The translations under genes were made by a program, and so were the position numbers. A DNA stretch of 64,000 nt from Povalibacter uvarum (GTDB lineage Bacteria; Pseudomonadota; Gammaproteobacteria; Steroidobacterales; Steroidobacteraceae), in assembly GCF_014202975.1 (NCBI RefSeq), contig NZ_JACHHZ010000002.1:930001-994000 (forward strand), written 5' to 3'. Positions 25,820 to 35,979 of this stretch are shown here, one piece after another. Positions within the stretch are counted from its first letter, which is position 1; each line of letters starts with the position of its first letter. A model generated the notes under the pieces. It was not told where the DNA came from, did no database searches, and worked only from the letters and a program-made list of their open reading frames with translations.

Positions 25820-27682
25820 GTGGTGCTGATCTCTTTTCATTCATCGCTCAGGTCGTGGCGAAGCGCGTTCCTGCTCGCATGCGTTCTCTGTGTGAGCGCC
25901 TGCGGCGGCGGAAGCGGTGGCCAGGATTCACCAGCAGGTGGAGAAGCATCGCAACCCACCGTACCTGCGCCATCGGGCGAAGGCGCCGGCAGTAATCCGC
26001 AGGACCCGGAGATGCCGGAGGAAGGGGGCGGCACGATTCCTCCGCCGCAACCTCCGGATGAGCCCGCGCCAGTCGATCCCGCGCCAGCCGACCCTGATGA
26101 CGCCTGGCAGCCGCCGACGGATGCAGCATCGCGTGCGCGCGATGCAATGCGGTTTCTGAACCAGGCCACGTTCGGCGCAACGAAAGCCGACCTGGCGGAA
26201 GTGCAGACCATCGGATATGCGGCGTTCCTCGACAAGCAGTTCGCCCTGCCGCGCACGGGCTACAGAGGCTTCACGCATCTGCGCACGAGCGCCCCGGCCG
26301 ATTGCCGTGCCGACGCGAGCGCGAAAGGAAGTCCCCAGAACATTTGCGCCCGCGATCACTACACGCTGTTCGAAGTGCAGCGGCAGTTCTTCGCGAATGC
26401 ACTGACGGGCAGTGATCAGCTCCGCCAGCGCGTGGCGTTCGCGCTTTCACAGATCTTTGTCGTGTCGGGTACCGAGATCACTCACGCGGCCGCGATGGCG
26501 ACATACCAGAACCTGCTGCTCGATCACGCTTTCGGCAACTACCGCGATCTGTTCGAGGCCGTCACGTTGAATCCGGCGATGGGTGCGTATCTCGACATGG
26601 TCAACAACCCGAAGGGTACGGCGTCGCGACAGGCGAATGAAAACTACGCCCGCGAATGCCTGCAGCTCTTCTCCATTGGCACTCAGATGCTCGATCGCGA
26701 CGGCAGCGTGCGCATCGGTTCGAACGGTCTGCCGATCGCGGCATATGACCAGGGCGACGTCAGTGCACTCGCTCAGGTGTTCACGGGCTGGACGTTCGGG
26801 CCGATCGACGGCGCAGCGTCGCAGTGGAACAATCCCTCGAACTACATCGATCCGATGGTGGCCGTCGAGGCGCAGCACGATGTCGAGCGCAAAGTTCTGC
26901 TCAACGATGTCGTGCTGCCGGCGGGCCAGAGTGCGCAGCAGGATCTCGAGGCGGCGCTCGACGCGATCTTCGAGCATCCGAACGTGGGGCCCTTCATCGC
27001 GCAGCGACTCATTCAGCACCTGGTGACGAGCAATCCGACGCCCGGGTATGTCGCACGCGTAACGGCGACATTCGATGACAACGGCAGCGGTGTGCGAGGC
27101 GACCTGAGAGCAGTCGTCCGGGCGATCCTGCTCGATCCAGAAGCCAGAGGCAGCCGGGAAGACGAGTACGACTTCGGACGACTGAAGGATCCGGCGCTGT
27201 TCATGACGGGATTCCTGCGCGGCTTGGGAGGAACATCGGACGGCGTCTATCTGCGCGCACAGGCCTCGCTGATGGGGCAGAACATCTTCACGCCGCCCTC
27301 CGTGTTCAACTACTACTCACCGTCGAATGTCGTCCGAGGCACTCACTTGCTGGGGCCGGAGTTCGGCATCTACGACAGCAATCGCGCGCTGCTGCGCGCT
27401 GAGTTCGCCTATCAGCTGCTCTTCGCTGGCGGCGAAGAACCGCTGGATACGGTGGCGAACAGTACCGGCACGCATCTCGAGCTTACGGCAATGGCAGGGC
27501 TCGCGAACGATGCGCCGCGATTGCTCGATGAGCTCGATCAGAGATTGATGGGTCGACGCCTTTCCGCGACAGCCCGCCAGATCGTCACCAGTGCGCTCGA
27601 CGCGTCCGGCGATGCTGAGAATCGTACGCGAACCGCCGCCTATTTGATCGCCGTTTCTCCGCAATTCCAGGTACAGCGATGA
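25820..27682 (+). CDS. DUF1800 lipoprotein
   Basis: 620 residues starting at GTG 25820. A lipobox-like signal (FLLACVLCVSACGGG) is followed by about 70 residues of Gly/Pro/Glu-rich linker, then the DUF1800 domain, beginning ARDAMRFLNQATFGATKADL and containing NENYARECLQLFSIGT, VFTGWTF and PFIAQRLIQHLVTSNPTPGY. DUF1800 proteins are nearly always encoded beside a DUF1501 protein, as here. The function is unproven; they are extracytoplasmic and common in environmental bacteria. The downstream gene overlaps by four bases, implying translational coupling. Confidence 0.9.
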   Translation: MVLISFHSSLRSWRSAFLLACVLCVSACGGGSGGQDSPAGGEASQPTVPAPSGEGAGSNPQDPEMPEEGGGTIPPPQPPDEPAPVDPAPADPDDAWQPPTDAASRARDAMRFLNQATFGATKADLAEVQTIGYAAFLDKQFALPRTGYRGFTHLRTSAPADCRADASAKGSPQNICARDHYTLFEVQRQFFANALTGSDQLRQRVAFALSQIFVVSGTEITHAAAMATYQNLLLDHAFGNYRDLFEAVTLNPAMGAYLDMVNNPKGTASRQANENYARECLQLFSIGTQMLDRDGSVRIGSNGLPIAAYDQGDVSALAQVFTGWTFGPIDGAASQWNNPSNYIDPMVAVEAQHDVERKVLLNDVVLPAGQSAQQDLEAALDAIFEHPNVGPFIAQRLIQHLVTSNPTPGYVARVTATFDDNGSGVRGDLRAVVRAILLDPEARGSREDEYDFGRLKDPALFMTGFLRGLGGTSDGVYLRAQASLMGQNIFTPPSVFNYYSPSNVVRGTHLLGPEFGIYDSNRALLRAEFAYQLLFAGGEEPLDTVANSTGTHLELTAMAGLANDAPRLLDELDQRLMGRRLSATARQIVTSALDASGDAENRTRTAAYLIAVSPQFQVQR

Positions 27683-29028
27683 AGCGACGTGATTTCCTGC
27701 ACGGGATCGGCATGGCGGGCGGCGCTTGTCTGTTGTCGCAACTCGGTGCGCTGCGGGCGTTTGCGGCCGGTGGCGACGGTTACAAGGCACTCGTCTGCAT
27801 CTTTCTCAATGGGGGCAACGACTCGAACAATACGATCGTGCCTCTCGACGCCACGAACTACTCGCGCTACGCACAGGCTCGCGGTGTGCTCGCACTGCCG
27901 AAAGAGAATCTCGCGGGCATGGCGCTGCCGGACGGCTCGATTCCGTATGGCCTTCACCCATCGCTCGACGGACTCGTCCCAGTCTGGGAAGCAGGCCAGC
28001 TCGCCGTGCTGTTCAATGTTGGAATGCTGCAGAGGCCGCTGACCGTCGCGGAGTACAAGGCCGGAACGGACAGCAGCGTGCAGATTCCCGGACTGTTTTC
28101 GCACGCTGATCAGGTCCGGCAGTGGCAAAGCTCGAGCGCAGGCGCGTCGGGCACCACGGGTTGGGGTGGTCGTCTCATGGATGCGATTGGAAGCAGCAGC
28201 GGCGGCATGCCGGGGCTGATCTCGGTCGCCGGAGCGAGCCGCTTCGGCATGGGCGTGAAGTCGGAAGCGATCGTCGTGCCGACCTCGGGGCTGCTCGCGC
28301 TGAGCGGGGACGACGGTAGTGCTGCGTCACGGGCCCGGCTCGCCGCATGGGCGCAGTTGCACGCGATCGACAAAGACTCGCAGCTCGTTACGGCTGCGCA
28401 GGACGTCAGCGGTTTCACGCTCGAGAAGCGGGGCGTCATCAACGAAGCCCTCTCGACACCGGCGCCAGTCACGAAGGCGGCCTTCGCGGGTCTCGGCACC
28501 AGCATCGCAAAGCAGCTCGCGGTCGCTTCCAAGCTCATCGAGCATCGCTACTCGCACGGCACCCGACGTCAGGTCTTCTATGCTTCGCTCGGAGGCTTCG
28601 ACACGCATGCTTCCCAGCTGGGAAAGCAAAGCTCGTTGCTGCGCGAGCTGGGGGCCGCACTGTCCGCGTTCAATACTGCGATCAACGGGATGGGCGCCGG
28701 AGCCGAAGTCACGACGTTCACGCACTCGGAGTTTTCGCGAACACTGCGCGCCAATACATCAGGCGGGACGGATCACGCGTGGGGCGGGCATCACTTCATC
28801 ATGGGAGGCGCCGTGCAGGGCCGGGCCTTTCACGGAACGTTCCCGGATCTGCGATTGAAAGGACCGGACGATGCCGATTGGCTCGGCCGTTGGGTGCCGA
28901 CGACTTCCGTCGATCAGTACGCCGCGACGCTTGCTCGCTGGTTTGGCGTAGCAGCACCGCAGTTGTCCGCGGTGCTGCCCAACCTGACCAACTTCACTCA
29001 GCCCACGCTAGCGATGATGCGCGACTGA
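27679..29028 (+). CDS. DUF1501 protein, Tat-exported
   Basis: 449 residues. The twin-arginine signal MKRRDFLHGIGMAGGACLL predicts folded export. The body is a DUF1501 (sulfatase/alkaline phosphatase-like) domain: ALVCIFLNGGNDSNNTIVP near residue 38, QLAVLFNVGML, GGFDTHASQ and DHAWGGHHFIMGG, which contain the conserved Asn, Asp and His residues seen in the family. It overlaps the DUF1800 gene by ATGA and ends seven bases before the convergent efflux channel gene. Confidence 0.92.
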   Translation: MKRRDFLHGIGMAGGACLLSQLGALRAFAAGGDGYKALVCIFLNGGNDSNNTIVPLDATNYSRYAQARGVLALPKENLAGMALPDGSIPYGLHPSLDGLVPVWEAGQLAVLFNVGMLQRPLTVAEYKAGTDSSVQIPGLFSHADQVRQWQSSSAGASGTTGWGGRLMDAIGSSSGGMPGLISVAGASRFGMGVKSEAIVVPTSGLLALSGDDGSAASRARLAAWAQLHAIDKDSQLVTAAQDVSGFTLEKRGVINEALSTPAPVTKAAFAGLGTSIAKQLAVASKLIEHRYSHGTRRQVFYASLGGFDTHASQLGKQSSLLRELGAALSAFNTAINGMGAGAEVTTFTHSEFSRTLRANTSGGTDHAWGGHHFIMGGAVQGRAFHGTFPDLRLKGPDDADWLGRWVPTTSVDQYAATLARWFGVAAPQLSAVLPNLTNFTQPTLAMMRD

Positions 29029-29035
29029 CCTTGTC

Positions 29036-30451
29036 TCAGCGCGTCGATGCTTCGCGCGGCAGCGGACGGAATCCACCGCCCAGTGCCTTGTACATCGCAA
29101 GCAGGGCCGTCGCCGTCTGGGTTTCGCTCTGCGCGAGACGATCTTCCGCTTCGAGCATCGTGCGTTCTGCATCGAGCACCGTCAGGAAGTCAGCGACGCC
29201 GCTGTCAAACCGGGCTCGCGCAAGTCGCGCTGCATCGGCGGAAGCCGTCGCGCTCGATTCGAGGTGCTGCTGTTTCACTCGCGACTTCGCGTAGTCGGTC
29301 AGGCTCGCATCCGTTTCCTCGAGTGCGCGCAGCACAGTCTGCTCATAGCGAGCGAGTGCGCCATCAGCCGCAGCTTCCTTCTGCTTGATGCGCTGGTGAA
29401 CGCGGCCGAGATCGAACGCTGCCCATTGAATGCTGGGCCCGAACGCGAACGACTCGCTTGCCGCATTTCCCAGATCGCCCGAAGAGATCGCATCGAAGCC
29501 CCAGCGGCCTACGAAAGAGATGCGCGGGAACAGATCGCCGACAGCGACCCCGATCTGTGCAGTCGCACTCGCCAGTTCACGCTCCGCGAGTCGAATGTCC
29601 GGCCGCCGGCGCAGCAACGCTTCCGGAGTGCCGATGCTGTATGTCTGCGGCAATGCGGGCAGCGGCGCAGTCGTGCTCAACGAACCAAGCAAACTCTCCG
29701 GTGATTTGCCGGTGAGCACTCCGAGACGCAGGATCGAGCGAGTCACACCGGCTTCAAGATCGGGAATCGTGGCGAGCGTCGCGCTGAGCTGCGCCTGCGC
29801 CCGCGAGACGTCGAGTTGCGTTCCCCGGCCAGCATCCAGGCGGGCCTGCGTGATGCGCAGCGACTCTTCCTGGTTGGTCGAGTTGCGACGCGCGACTTCG
29901 AGACGCTGCTGTGAGCCGCGCAGGTCAAAATAGCTGCGAGCCACTTCCGCCGTCACGCTGACCTGCGTGTTGTAGAAGCCGGCCTCAGCCGCCTGAACCA
30001 ATGCCGACTGGGCTTCGTAATTGCGACGGACGCGACCGAAGAAGTCGAGCTCCCAGAACGCATCGAACGAAGCCTGGTAGTAGTCCTGATCCCGATCCGC
30101 ACCCGCGAACGCCTGGCGCTCGCTGACGCGTGTGTCGACGCGGCCCGCGTCGGCAGTCACCGTCGGCGCGAAGTCGAGTCTTGCTTCACCGCGAATCGCC
30201 CGCGCTTCACGAAGGTGGGTCATCGCGATCCGGATGTCGTGATTGGCGCGCAGCGCATCCTCGATGAGCCCGTTCAGCGTTTCATCGTTGAACGTCTTCC
30301 AGAAGTCCTGTTCCACGTCCGCCGCGGAGGTCCGCACATCCGAAACGCTCACGAACTGATCCGACGCCGCCACCTTCGGCTCACGATAGTCCGGCCCGAC
30401 CGCGCACGCGGCGAGAATCGCCGCCGAAATCAGCACAAACGCCGTCTTCAT
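29036..30451 (-). CDS. RND efflux outer membrane channel, OprM/NodT family
   Basis: 471 residues from ATG 30451. Lipobox LISAAILAACAVGPDY gives a lipid-anchored N-terminus, as in OprM/OprN. Two TolC-type repeats follow (ANHDIRIAMTHLREARAIRG, RPDIRLAERELASATAQIGV), with GDLFPRISFVGRWG and a final helical YALGGGF-like segment (MYKALGGGFRPL). It is the third gene of the efflux operon and forms the trimeric outer membrane duct. The open frame extends 48 codons upstream, but this part is unrelated and partly encoded by a repeat arm. Confidence 0.93.
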   Translation of the reverse strand: MKTAFVLISAAILAACAVGPDYREPKVAASDQFVSVSDVRTSAADVEQDFWKTFNDETLNGLIEDALRANHDIRIAMTHLREARAIRGEARLDFAPTVTADAGRVDTRVSERQAFAGADRDQDYYQASFDAFWELDFFGRVRRNYEAQSALVQAAEAGFYNTQVSVTAEVARSYFDLRGSQQRLEVARRNSTNQEESLRITQARLDAGRGTQLDVSRAQAQLSATLATIPDLEAGVTRSILRLGVLTGKSPESLLGSLSTTAPLPALPQTYSIGTPEALLRRRPDIRLAERELASATAQIGVAVGDLFPRISFVGRWGFDAISSGDLGNAASESFAFGPSIQWAAFDLGRVHQRIKQKEAAADGALARYEQTVLRALEETDASLTDYAKSRVKQQHLESSATASADAARLARARFDSGVADFLTVLDAERTMLEAEDRLAQSETQTATALLAMYKALGGGFRPLPREASTR

Positions 30452-30469
30452 GACTCTCTTCCCTCTCTT

Positions 30470-30506
30470 CTGCGGCTCGCTGCCCACAGCTCGCGGCTCA
30501 TTGCTC
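30470..30506. repeat. Half copy of the TGCGAGC heptamer family
   Basis: A single arm reading CTGCGGCTCGCTGCCCACAG followed by CTCGCGGCTCATTGCTC. It sits between the RND pump stop codon and the channel gene start. No inverted partner is present. Confidence 0.65.
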
Positions 30507-30509
30507 TCT

Positions 30510-33500
30510 TCACGCATGTGAAACTCCCTCGACAACCGCTGCGGGCGTATGCGACTTGAGCTTCTTCTCTTTCGCCAGGGCACGCAGCAACACATAGAAG
30601 ACTGGTGTCAGGAACAGGCCGAAGAACGTTACGCCCAGCATGCCGCTGAACACAGCGACACCGATTGCGTGACGCATCTCCGCGCCTGCACCCGACGAGA
30701 CGACCAGCGGCACGACACCCATGATGAAAGCGATGGATGTCATGAGGATCGGACGCAGTCGCAGCCGCGCCGCCTCGAGTGCCGCAGCGACCGGCGCGAC
30801 GCCGGCCAGCTCGCGATCTTTCGCGAATTCGACGATCAGGATGGCGTTCTTGCTCGCCAGCCCCACCAGCACGAAGAACGCGATCTGGGTGAAGATGTTG
30901 TTGTCGCCGCCCGAGATCCACACGCCGGCGATCGCGGACAGCAGCGCCATCGGCACGATCAGCACGATCGCGAGCGGCAGCGTCCAGCTCTCATAGAGCG
31001 CGGCGAGCACGAGGACGACCAGCAACACGCACAGCGGGAAGACGAACACGGAGCTGTTACCCGCGATCACCTCCTGGTACGTGAGATCGGTCCACTCGTA
31101 CTTCACGCCGTTCGGCAGGTTCTCATCGAGGATCTTCTCCATCACGGCTTTCGCCTGGCCCGTCGAATAGCCCGGTGCCGGTCCGCCGTTGATGTCCGCC
31201 GTGAGGTAACCGTTGTAGCGGAACACACGATCCGGCCCGTAGGTCTCGGACACGCGGATGATCGAACCGAGCGGCAGCATTTCGCCGTTCTCGTTGCGCG
31301 TCTGCAGCCGCAGGATGTCTTCGGCCTTCGAGCGATACGGCGAATCCGCCTGCGCGATGACCTGGTACGTGCGGCCGAACCGATTGAAGTCGTTCACGTA
31401 GACCGAGCCGAGGTACGCCTGCAGTGTTTCGAAGACGTCGTTCAACGCTACGCCATGCTCTTTCGCCTTGACGCGATTCACGTCGGCCTGAACCTGCGGC
31501 ACGCTGACCTCGTAGGTCGAGAACACGCCGGCCAGCTCAGGCGCCTGACGGGCCTTTGCCACGACAGCCTGGGTCGCGCGATAGAGCTCGTCGTAGCCGA
31601 CGTCGTTGCGATCCTCGACCTGCAGCTTGAAGCCGCCGATCGTGCCGAGGCCCTGCACGGCCGGCGGCGGGAACACGACGATCTGCGCTTCCTGGATCGA
31701 GCTGAACGCGCCGTTGAGCTGGTTCGCGATGTTGAGTCCGTACTGTTCCTTCGATTCGCGCTTGTCGAAATCGTCGAGCGCGACGAACACGATCGCGGAG
31801 TTCGGGCTGTTCGTGAAGCCGGCGATGGACAGGCCCGGGAACTGCACGGTGTTCACGACACCCGGTGTCTTGAGCGCGATGTCGCTCACCTGGCGCACGA
31901 CCTGCTCGGTGCGATCGAGCGACGCCGCGTTCGGCAGCTGGATCATCGTGACGAGGTACTGCTTGTCCTGAACGGGGATGAAGCCCTTCGGCACGATCTG
32001 GAACATTGCGTACGTCAGTACCAGCAGGCCCGCGAAGATGCTCATCGCGATCGACTTGTGGGCGAGCACGCCACGGACGCCGCCGACGTAGCGTTCGCCT
32101 GAGCGATCGAAGAGCCGGTTGAACCCGCGGAAGAATCCGCCGAATACGCGATTCATGCCGCGGGTCAGCGCATCGGGCTGGGCGCCATGGGGCTTGAGCA
32201 GCAGCGCCGCGAGGGCCGGGCTCAGCGTGAGCGAGTTGATCGCGGAAATGACGGTCGAGATCGCAATCGTCAGCGCGAACTGCTTGTAGAACTGCCCCGT
32301 GAGTCCCGTGATGAACGCGATCGGCGCGAACACAGCGACGAGGACCAGCGCGATCGCGATGATCGGGCCGCTCACTTCCTGCATCGCTTTGTAAGTCGCT
32401 TCGCGCGGCGACAAGCCCGCCTCGATGTTGCGCTCGACGTTCTCGACGACGACGATCGCATCGTCGACGACGATACCGATGGCCAGGACCAGGCCGAACA
32501 GCGACAGCGCGTTGATCGAGAAGCCGAACGCCAGCATCAGCGCGAACGTGCCGATGATGGAAACAGGGACAGCGAGCAACGGGATGATCGATGCGCGCCA
32601 CGTCTGCAGGAACACGATCACCACGATGACGACCAGGATCAGCGCTTCCACCAGCGTTTCGATCACGGCCTTGATGGAGTCGCGCACGAAGATCGTCGGG
32701 TCGTAGACGATTTCGTACTTCACGCCCTCCGGGAAGTTCTGGCTAAGTTCCGCCATCGTCTTGCGGACGGCGTCGGAGAGCTCGAGTGCGTTCGCACCGG
32801 GCGCCTGTGAAATCGGAATCGCAACGGCCGGCTGATTGCTGAGCAGGGCGCGCAGCGAATACTGGCCGACACCGAGCTCGATGCGGGCAATGTCCTTGAG
32901 CGTCGTGACGGAGCCGTCGGGCAGCGTCTTGACGATGATGTCGCCGAATTCCTGCTCGGTGATCAGGCGGCCCGAGGTCGTGACGTTGAGCTGATAGTCG
33001 GAGTTGCCGGGATTCGGCTGCGCGCCGATCTGACCGGCCGCAACCTGCACGTTCTGTTCGCGGATCGCTTTGACGACGTCGCTCGGAATCAGTCCCCGGC
33101 TGGCGAGACGATCCGGATCGAGCCAGACGCGCATCGAGTAATCGCCCGAGCCGAAGAGACGCACGTCACCCGTGCCGGGCAGGCGCGCGAGCACATCGCG
33201 AACCTGCAGCGTTGCGTAATTGCGCAGATAGGCGGTGTCGTAGCGATTGTCCGGCGAGGTCAGGTGCACGACCATCAGCAGGTCGGGCGAGCTCTTGAGC
33301 GTCGTCACACCGAGGCGACGAACATCTTCCGGCAATCGCGGCAATGCCTGCGCAACGCGATTCTGTACCTGCACCTGCGCGCTATCGACGTTCGTGCCGA
33401 GGCGGAAGGTCACCGTGAGGATCATCGAGCCGTCGCTGGTGGCGAGCGAGGACATGTAGAGCATGTTCTCGACGCCGTTGATTTCCTGCTCGAGCGGCGC

Positions 33501-33692
33501 CGCGACCGTTTCGGCGATGACCTTCGGATTCGCGCCCGGATACTGGGCGCGCACCACGACCGACGGGGGCACGACTTCCGGATACTGGCTGATCGGCAGC
33601 TGCCACATGGCGATTGCGCCGACCAGGAAGATGATGATCGACAGGACCGCCGCGAAGATCGGGCGGTCGATGAAGAAGCGGGAGAGGTTCAT
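30510..33692 (-). CDS. RND efflux pump inner membrane transporter, HAE-1/MexF type
   Basis: 1060 residues beginning MNLSRFFIDRPIFAAVLSII. Twelve membrane helices and two large periplasmic loops are arranged as in AcrB/MexF. Proton-relay residues are present: the Asp pair in AIGIVVDDAIVVVENVER (TM4) and Lys in GLASKNAILIVEFAKD (TM10). Residue details (LPISQYPEVVPPSVVVRAQY) resemble the MexF/BpeF branch that exports chloramphenicol, quinolones or trimethoprim. The substrate cannot be read from sequence. It is the middle gene of the operon; a heptamer repeat separates it from the fusion-protein gene. Confidence 0.95.
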   Translation of the reverse strand: MNLSRFFIDRPIFAAVLSIIIFLVGAIAMWQLPISQYPEVVPPSVVVRAQYPGANPKVIAETVAAPLEQEINGVENMLYMSSLATSDGSMILTVTFRLGTNVDSAQVQVQNRVAQALPRLPEDVRRLGVTTLKSSPDLLMVVHLTSPDNRYDTAYLRNYATLQVRDVLARLPGTGDVRLFGSGDYSMRVWLDPDRLASRGLIPSDVVKAIREQNVQVAAGQIGAQPNPGNSDYQLNVTTSGRLITEQEFGDIIVKTLPDGSVTTLKDIARIELGVGQYSLRALLSNQPAVAIPISQAPGANALELSDAVRKTMAELSQNFPEGVKYEIVYDPTIFVRDSIKAVIETLVEALILVVIVVIVFLQTWRASIIPLLAVPVSIIGTFALMLAFGFSINALSLFGLVLAIGIVVDDAIVVVENVERNIEAGLSPREATYKAMQEVSGPIIAIALVLVAVFAPIAFITGLTGQFYKQFALTIAISTVISAINSLTLSPALAALLLKPHGAQPDALTRGMNRVFGGFFRGFNRLFDRSGERYVGGVRGVLAHKSIAMSIFAGLLVLTYAMFQIVPKGFIPVQDKQYLVTMIQLPNAASLDRTEQVVRQVSDIALKTPGVVNTVQFPGLSIAGFTNSPNSAIVFVALDDFDKRESKEQYGLNIANQLNGAFSSIQEAQIVVFPPPAVQGLGTIGGFKLQVEDRNDVGYDELYRATQAVVAKARQAPELAGVFSTYEVSVPQVQADVNRVKAKEHGVALNDVFETLQAYLGSVYVNDFNRFGRTYQVIAQADSPYRSKAEDILRLQTRNENGEMLPLGSIIRVSETYGPDRVFRYNGYLTADINGGPAPGYSTGQAKAVMEKILDENLPNGVKYEWTDLTYQEVIAGNSSVFVFPLCVLLVVLVLAALYESWTLPLAIVLIVPMALLSAIAGVWISGGDNNIFTQIAFFVLVGLASKNAILIVEFAKDRELAGVAPVAAALEAARLRLRPILMTSIAFIMGVVPLVVSSGAGAEMRHAIGVAVFSGMLGVTFFGLFLTPVFYVLLRALAKEKKLKSHTPAAVVEGVSHA

Positions 33693-33701
33693 GGGGGAAG
33701 A

Positions 33702-33786
33702 CCAGTGACGTGTGACGGGTAACCAGTGACGAGAAGCGGCTGACGGGGACTGCCGAGGTCGTTACCCGTCACCCATCACTCGTCAC
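33702..33786. repeat. Inverted repeat with GTGACGG heptamer arms
   Basis: The left arm CCAGTGACGTGTGACGGGTA followed by ACCAGTGACG is complementary to the right arm GTTACCCGTCACCCATCACT followed by CGTCAC. It lies inside the efflux operon and provides the TGA stop of the membrane fusion protein gene. Same family as 5248-5338. Confidence 0.8.
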
Positions 33787-34991
33787 GTACCGCGGTTGCT
33801 TGCATATTTCGCTTCGGTAGCAATCTGTCGCGCATCCATCGCTACCAGTTCCGGCTTCACCACAACGCCCGGATGCACGCGCTGCAGGCCGTTGACGACG
33901 ACGTTCTCGCCGGGCGCGAGGCCCTGCTGGACGATGCGCAGGCCATCGTTCAAGCGGCCGATCTTCACGGCGCGATAGGTGACCTTGTTGTCCGCGTCGA
34001 CGACGTAGACGAACTTCTGGCTCTGGTCGGTGCCGACCGCACGGTCGTCGACGAGAACGGCCGGATATGAGTTGTGGCCGAGCAGCTTCACGCGGGCGAA
34101 GAGGCCCGGTGTGAAATAGCCATCCTTGTTCGAGAACGAAGCGCGGGCGCGGATCGTGCCGGTGCGCGGATCGATGCGGTTGTCGACGAAGACCATCGTG
34201 CCCGTGTGCGGATAGCCGTCCTCGTTCGCGAGGCCCATCTGCACCGGGTTCGCGGCGTCGCGCGAGCTGGCACGCTCACCCCGGCGCGCGAGTTCGGTGT
34301 ACTTCAGGTAAACCTGTTCGTCGCCTTCGAACGAGACGTAGATCGGATCGATCGACACGACCGTCGTGAGCAGCGGAGCAGTTCCGGCGCCGGCCGTGAC
34401 GAGATTGCCTGCCGTCACTTCGGCTTTGCTGACACGGCCCGAGATCGGTGCGGTGACGCGAGTGAATTCGAGGTCGAGACGGGCCGATTCGACGGCAGCT
34501 TGTGCAGCCGCGACCGTGGCGTCTGCCTCACGAGCGCCGTTGACACGCTGGTCATACTCTTCCTGTGACACGGCCTTGATCGCGAGCAGCTTTTCGCTGC
34601 GCGCGATGTCGTTGCGAGCGAGCTCGGCGCGAGCCTTCGCCCGCGTGAGTTCCGCTGCGGCTTTGTCGAGCGCGGCGCGATACGGACGCGGATCGATGAC
34701 GAACAGCAGGTCACCCTGGCGGACCGTGCTGCCTTCGGTGAAGTTGACGCTTTCGATGTAGCCCGTGACGCGGGGGCGGATTTCCACCGATTCCACCGCT
34801 TCGACGCGACCGGTGAACTCATCCCACTCGGTCACGTCGCGCTGCAGAGCCGCGGCGACGGTGACAGGGGTTCCCTGAGCGGGGCCTGAGGGAGTTGCCT
34901 CGCTGCTGCAGCCTGACAGCACGAACGTGCTGGCAACGGCCAGAGGCAGAGCGACGGCGATCGTCGGAAACAGACGCAGCGACTTGAACAT
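33783..34991 (-). CDS. RND efflux membrane fusion protein, MexE/AcrA type
   Basis: 402 residues from ATG 34991, with GGGAG five bases upstream. A lipobox (STFVLSGCSSE) anchors it to the inner membrane. The order is lipoyl domain first half (EIRPRVTGYIESVNFTEGST), alpha-helical hairpin (about 105-175), second lipoyl half (LEFTRVTAPISGRVSKAEVT), beta-barrel and membrane-proximal domains. It is the first gene of the MFP-RND-OMF operon. No regulator is adjacent; a GST gene is divergent, 296 bases away. Confidence 0.94.
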   Translation of the reverse strand: MFKSLRLFPTIAVALPLAVASTFVLSGCSSEATPSGPAQGTPVTVAAALQRDVTEWDEFTGRVEAVESVEIRPRVTGYIESVNFTEGSTVRQGDLLFVIDPRPYRAALDKAAAELTRAKARAELARNDIARSEKLLAIKAVSQEEYDQRVNGAREADATVAAAQAAVESARLDLEFTRVTAPISGRVSKAEVTAGNLVTAGAGTAPLLTTVVSIDPIYVSFEGDEQVYLKYTELARRGERASSRDAANPVQMGLANEDGYPHTGTMVFVDNRIDPRTGTIRARASFSNKDGYFTPGLFARVKLLGHNSYPAVLVDDRAVGTDQSQKFVYVVDADNKVTYRAVKIGRLNDGLRIVQQGLAPGENVVVNGLQRVHPGVVVKPELVAMDARQIATEAKYASNRGT

Positions 34992-35287
34992 GTGAACTCC
35001 CAAACCCATCAGGCGGCCAGATTCTTCGTAGGGAGCCACTGTAGGGACGCGGGCGGTCCGGACAAATCCGGCTGGGCGCACGACATTCATGAAGAGCCGT
35101 CAGGAATACTTTTTCTCATGTCGTCATGAAGTAAGGCGATGAGCCAGGGACTTGCCGGAATTGCCGGCGATTTGCCTGTGCAACCAGGCACTTCCGCCTT
35201 TACGTGACGCGCGTCGTGTAGTGCAATCCGTGACGCATTCGTAACAATAGCCACAACGAAACCGTCACATAGACGTCAGGGGATTCC

Positions 35288-35959
35288 ATGATCGTCGTCC
35301 ATCACCTGAACAACTCGCGGTCGCAGCGCGTGCTGTGGATGCTCGAAGAACTGGGGCTCGACTATGAGATCCGCCGGTACGAGCGCAATGCGAAGACGAT
35401 GCTGGCGCCGCCAGAACTGAAGCAGGTCCATCCCCTGGGCAAATCCCCGGTGATTACGGATGGACCGCTGACGCTCGCGGAGTCGGGGGCGATCATCGAG
35501 TACCTCGTGGGCCGATACGGTGCGGGAAGACTTGCTCCCGCGGCCGGAACGCTCGAACACGTGCGCTACCTGTACTGGTTGCACTACGCCGAGGGTTCGA
35601 TGATGCCGCCGCTGCTCATGCGGCTCGTCTTCAATCGTCTCGCGAACGGACCGATGCCGTTCTTCATCAAGCTGATCGCACGCAAGATCGCGCAGACGGC
35701 CAACGACACCTTCGTCGAGCCGAATCTGAAACTGCATCTCGACTATCTCGAAGGCGAGCTCGGCAACAACGAGTGGTTCGCGGGCAAGGAATTCTCAGCG
35801 GCGGATATCCAGATGAGCTTCCCGCTCGAAGCAGCACGCCAGCGCGCAGGACTCAACGAGAGCCGGCCCCGGCTGATGAATTTCCTGCAGCGGATACATG
35901 GGAGGCCCGCTTACCTGAAGGCGCTGGAGCGGGGAGGGAAGTACGATTTGCTGAAGTGA
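35288..35959 (+). CDS. Glutathione S-transferase
   Basis: 223 residues. The N-terminal thioredoxin-like domain (MIVVHHLNNSRSQRVLWMLE) has a Ser/Asn-rich N-terminus of the beta-like GST type, HPLGKSPVI with the cis-Pro, and LAESGAIIEYLVGRYG, which binds the glutathione gamma-glutamyl group. An all-helical C-terminal domain follows (ADIQMSFPLEAARQR). Cytoplasmic detoxification or redox role. Divergent from the efflux operon; co-regulation is possible but unproven. Confidence 0.93.
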   Translation: MIVVHHLNNSRSQRVLWMLEELGLDYEIRRYERNAKTMLAPPELKQVHPLGKSPVITDGPLTLAESGAIIEYLVGRYGAGRLAPAAGTLEHVRYLYWLHYAEGSMMPPLLMRLVFNRLANGPMPFFIKLIARKIAQTANDTFVEPNLKLHLDYLEGELGNNEWFAGKEFSAADIQMSFPLEAARQRAGLNESRPRLMNFLQRIHGRPAYLKALERGGKYDLLK

Positions 35960-35979
35960 GCCAGGAGGAGACCGGAGAA

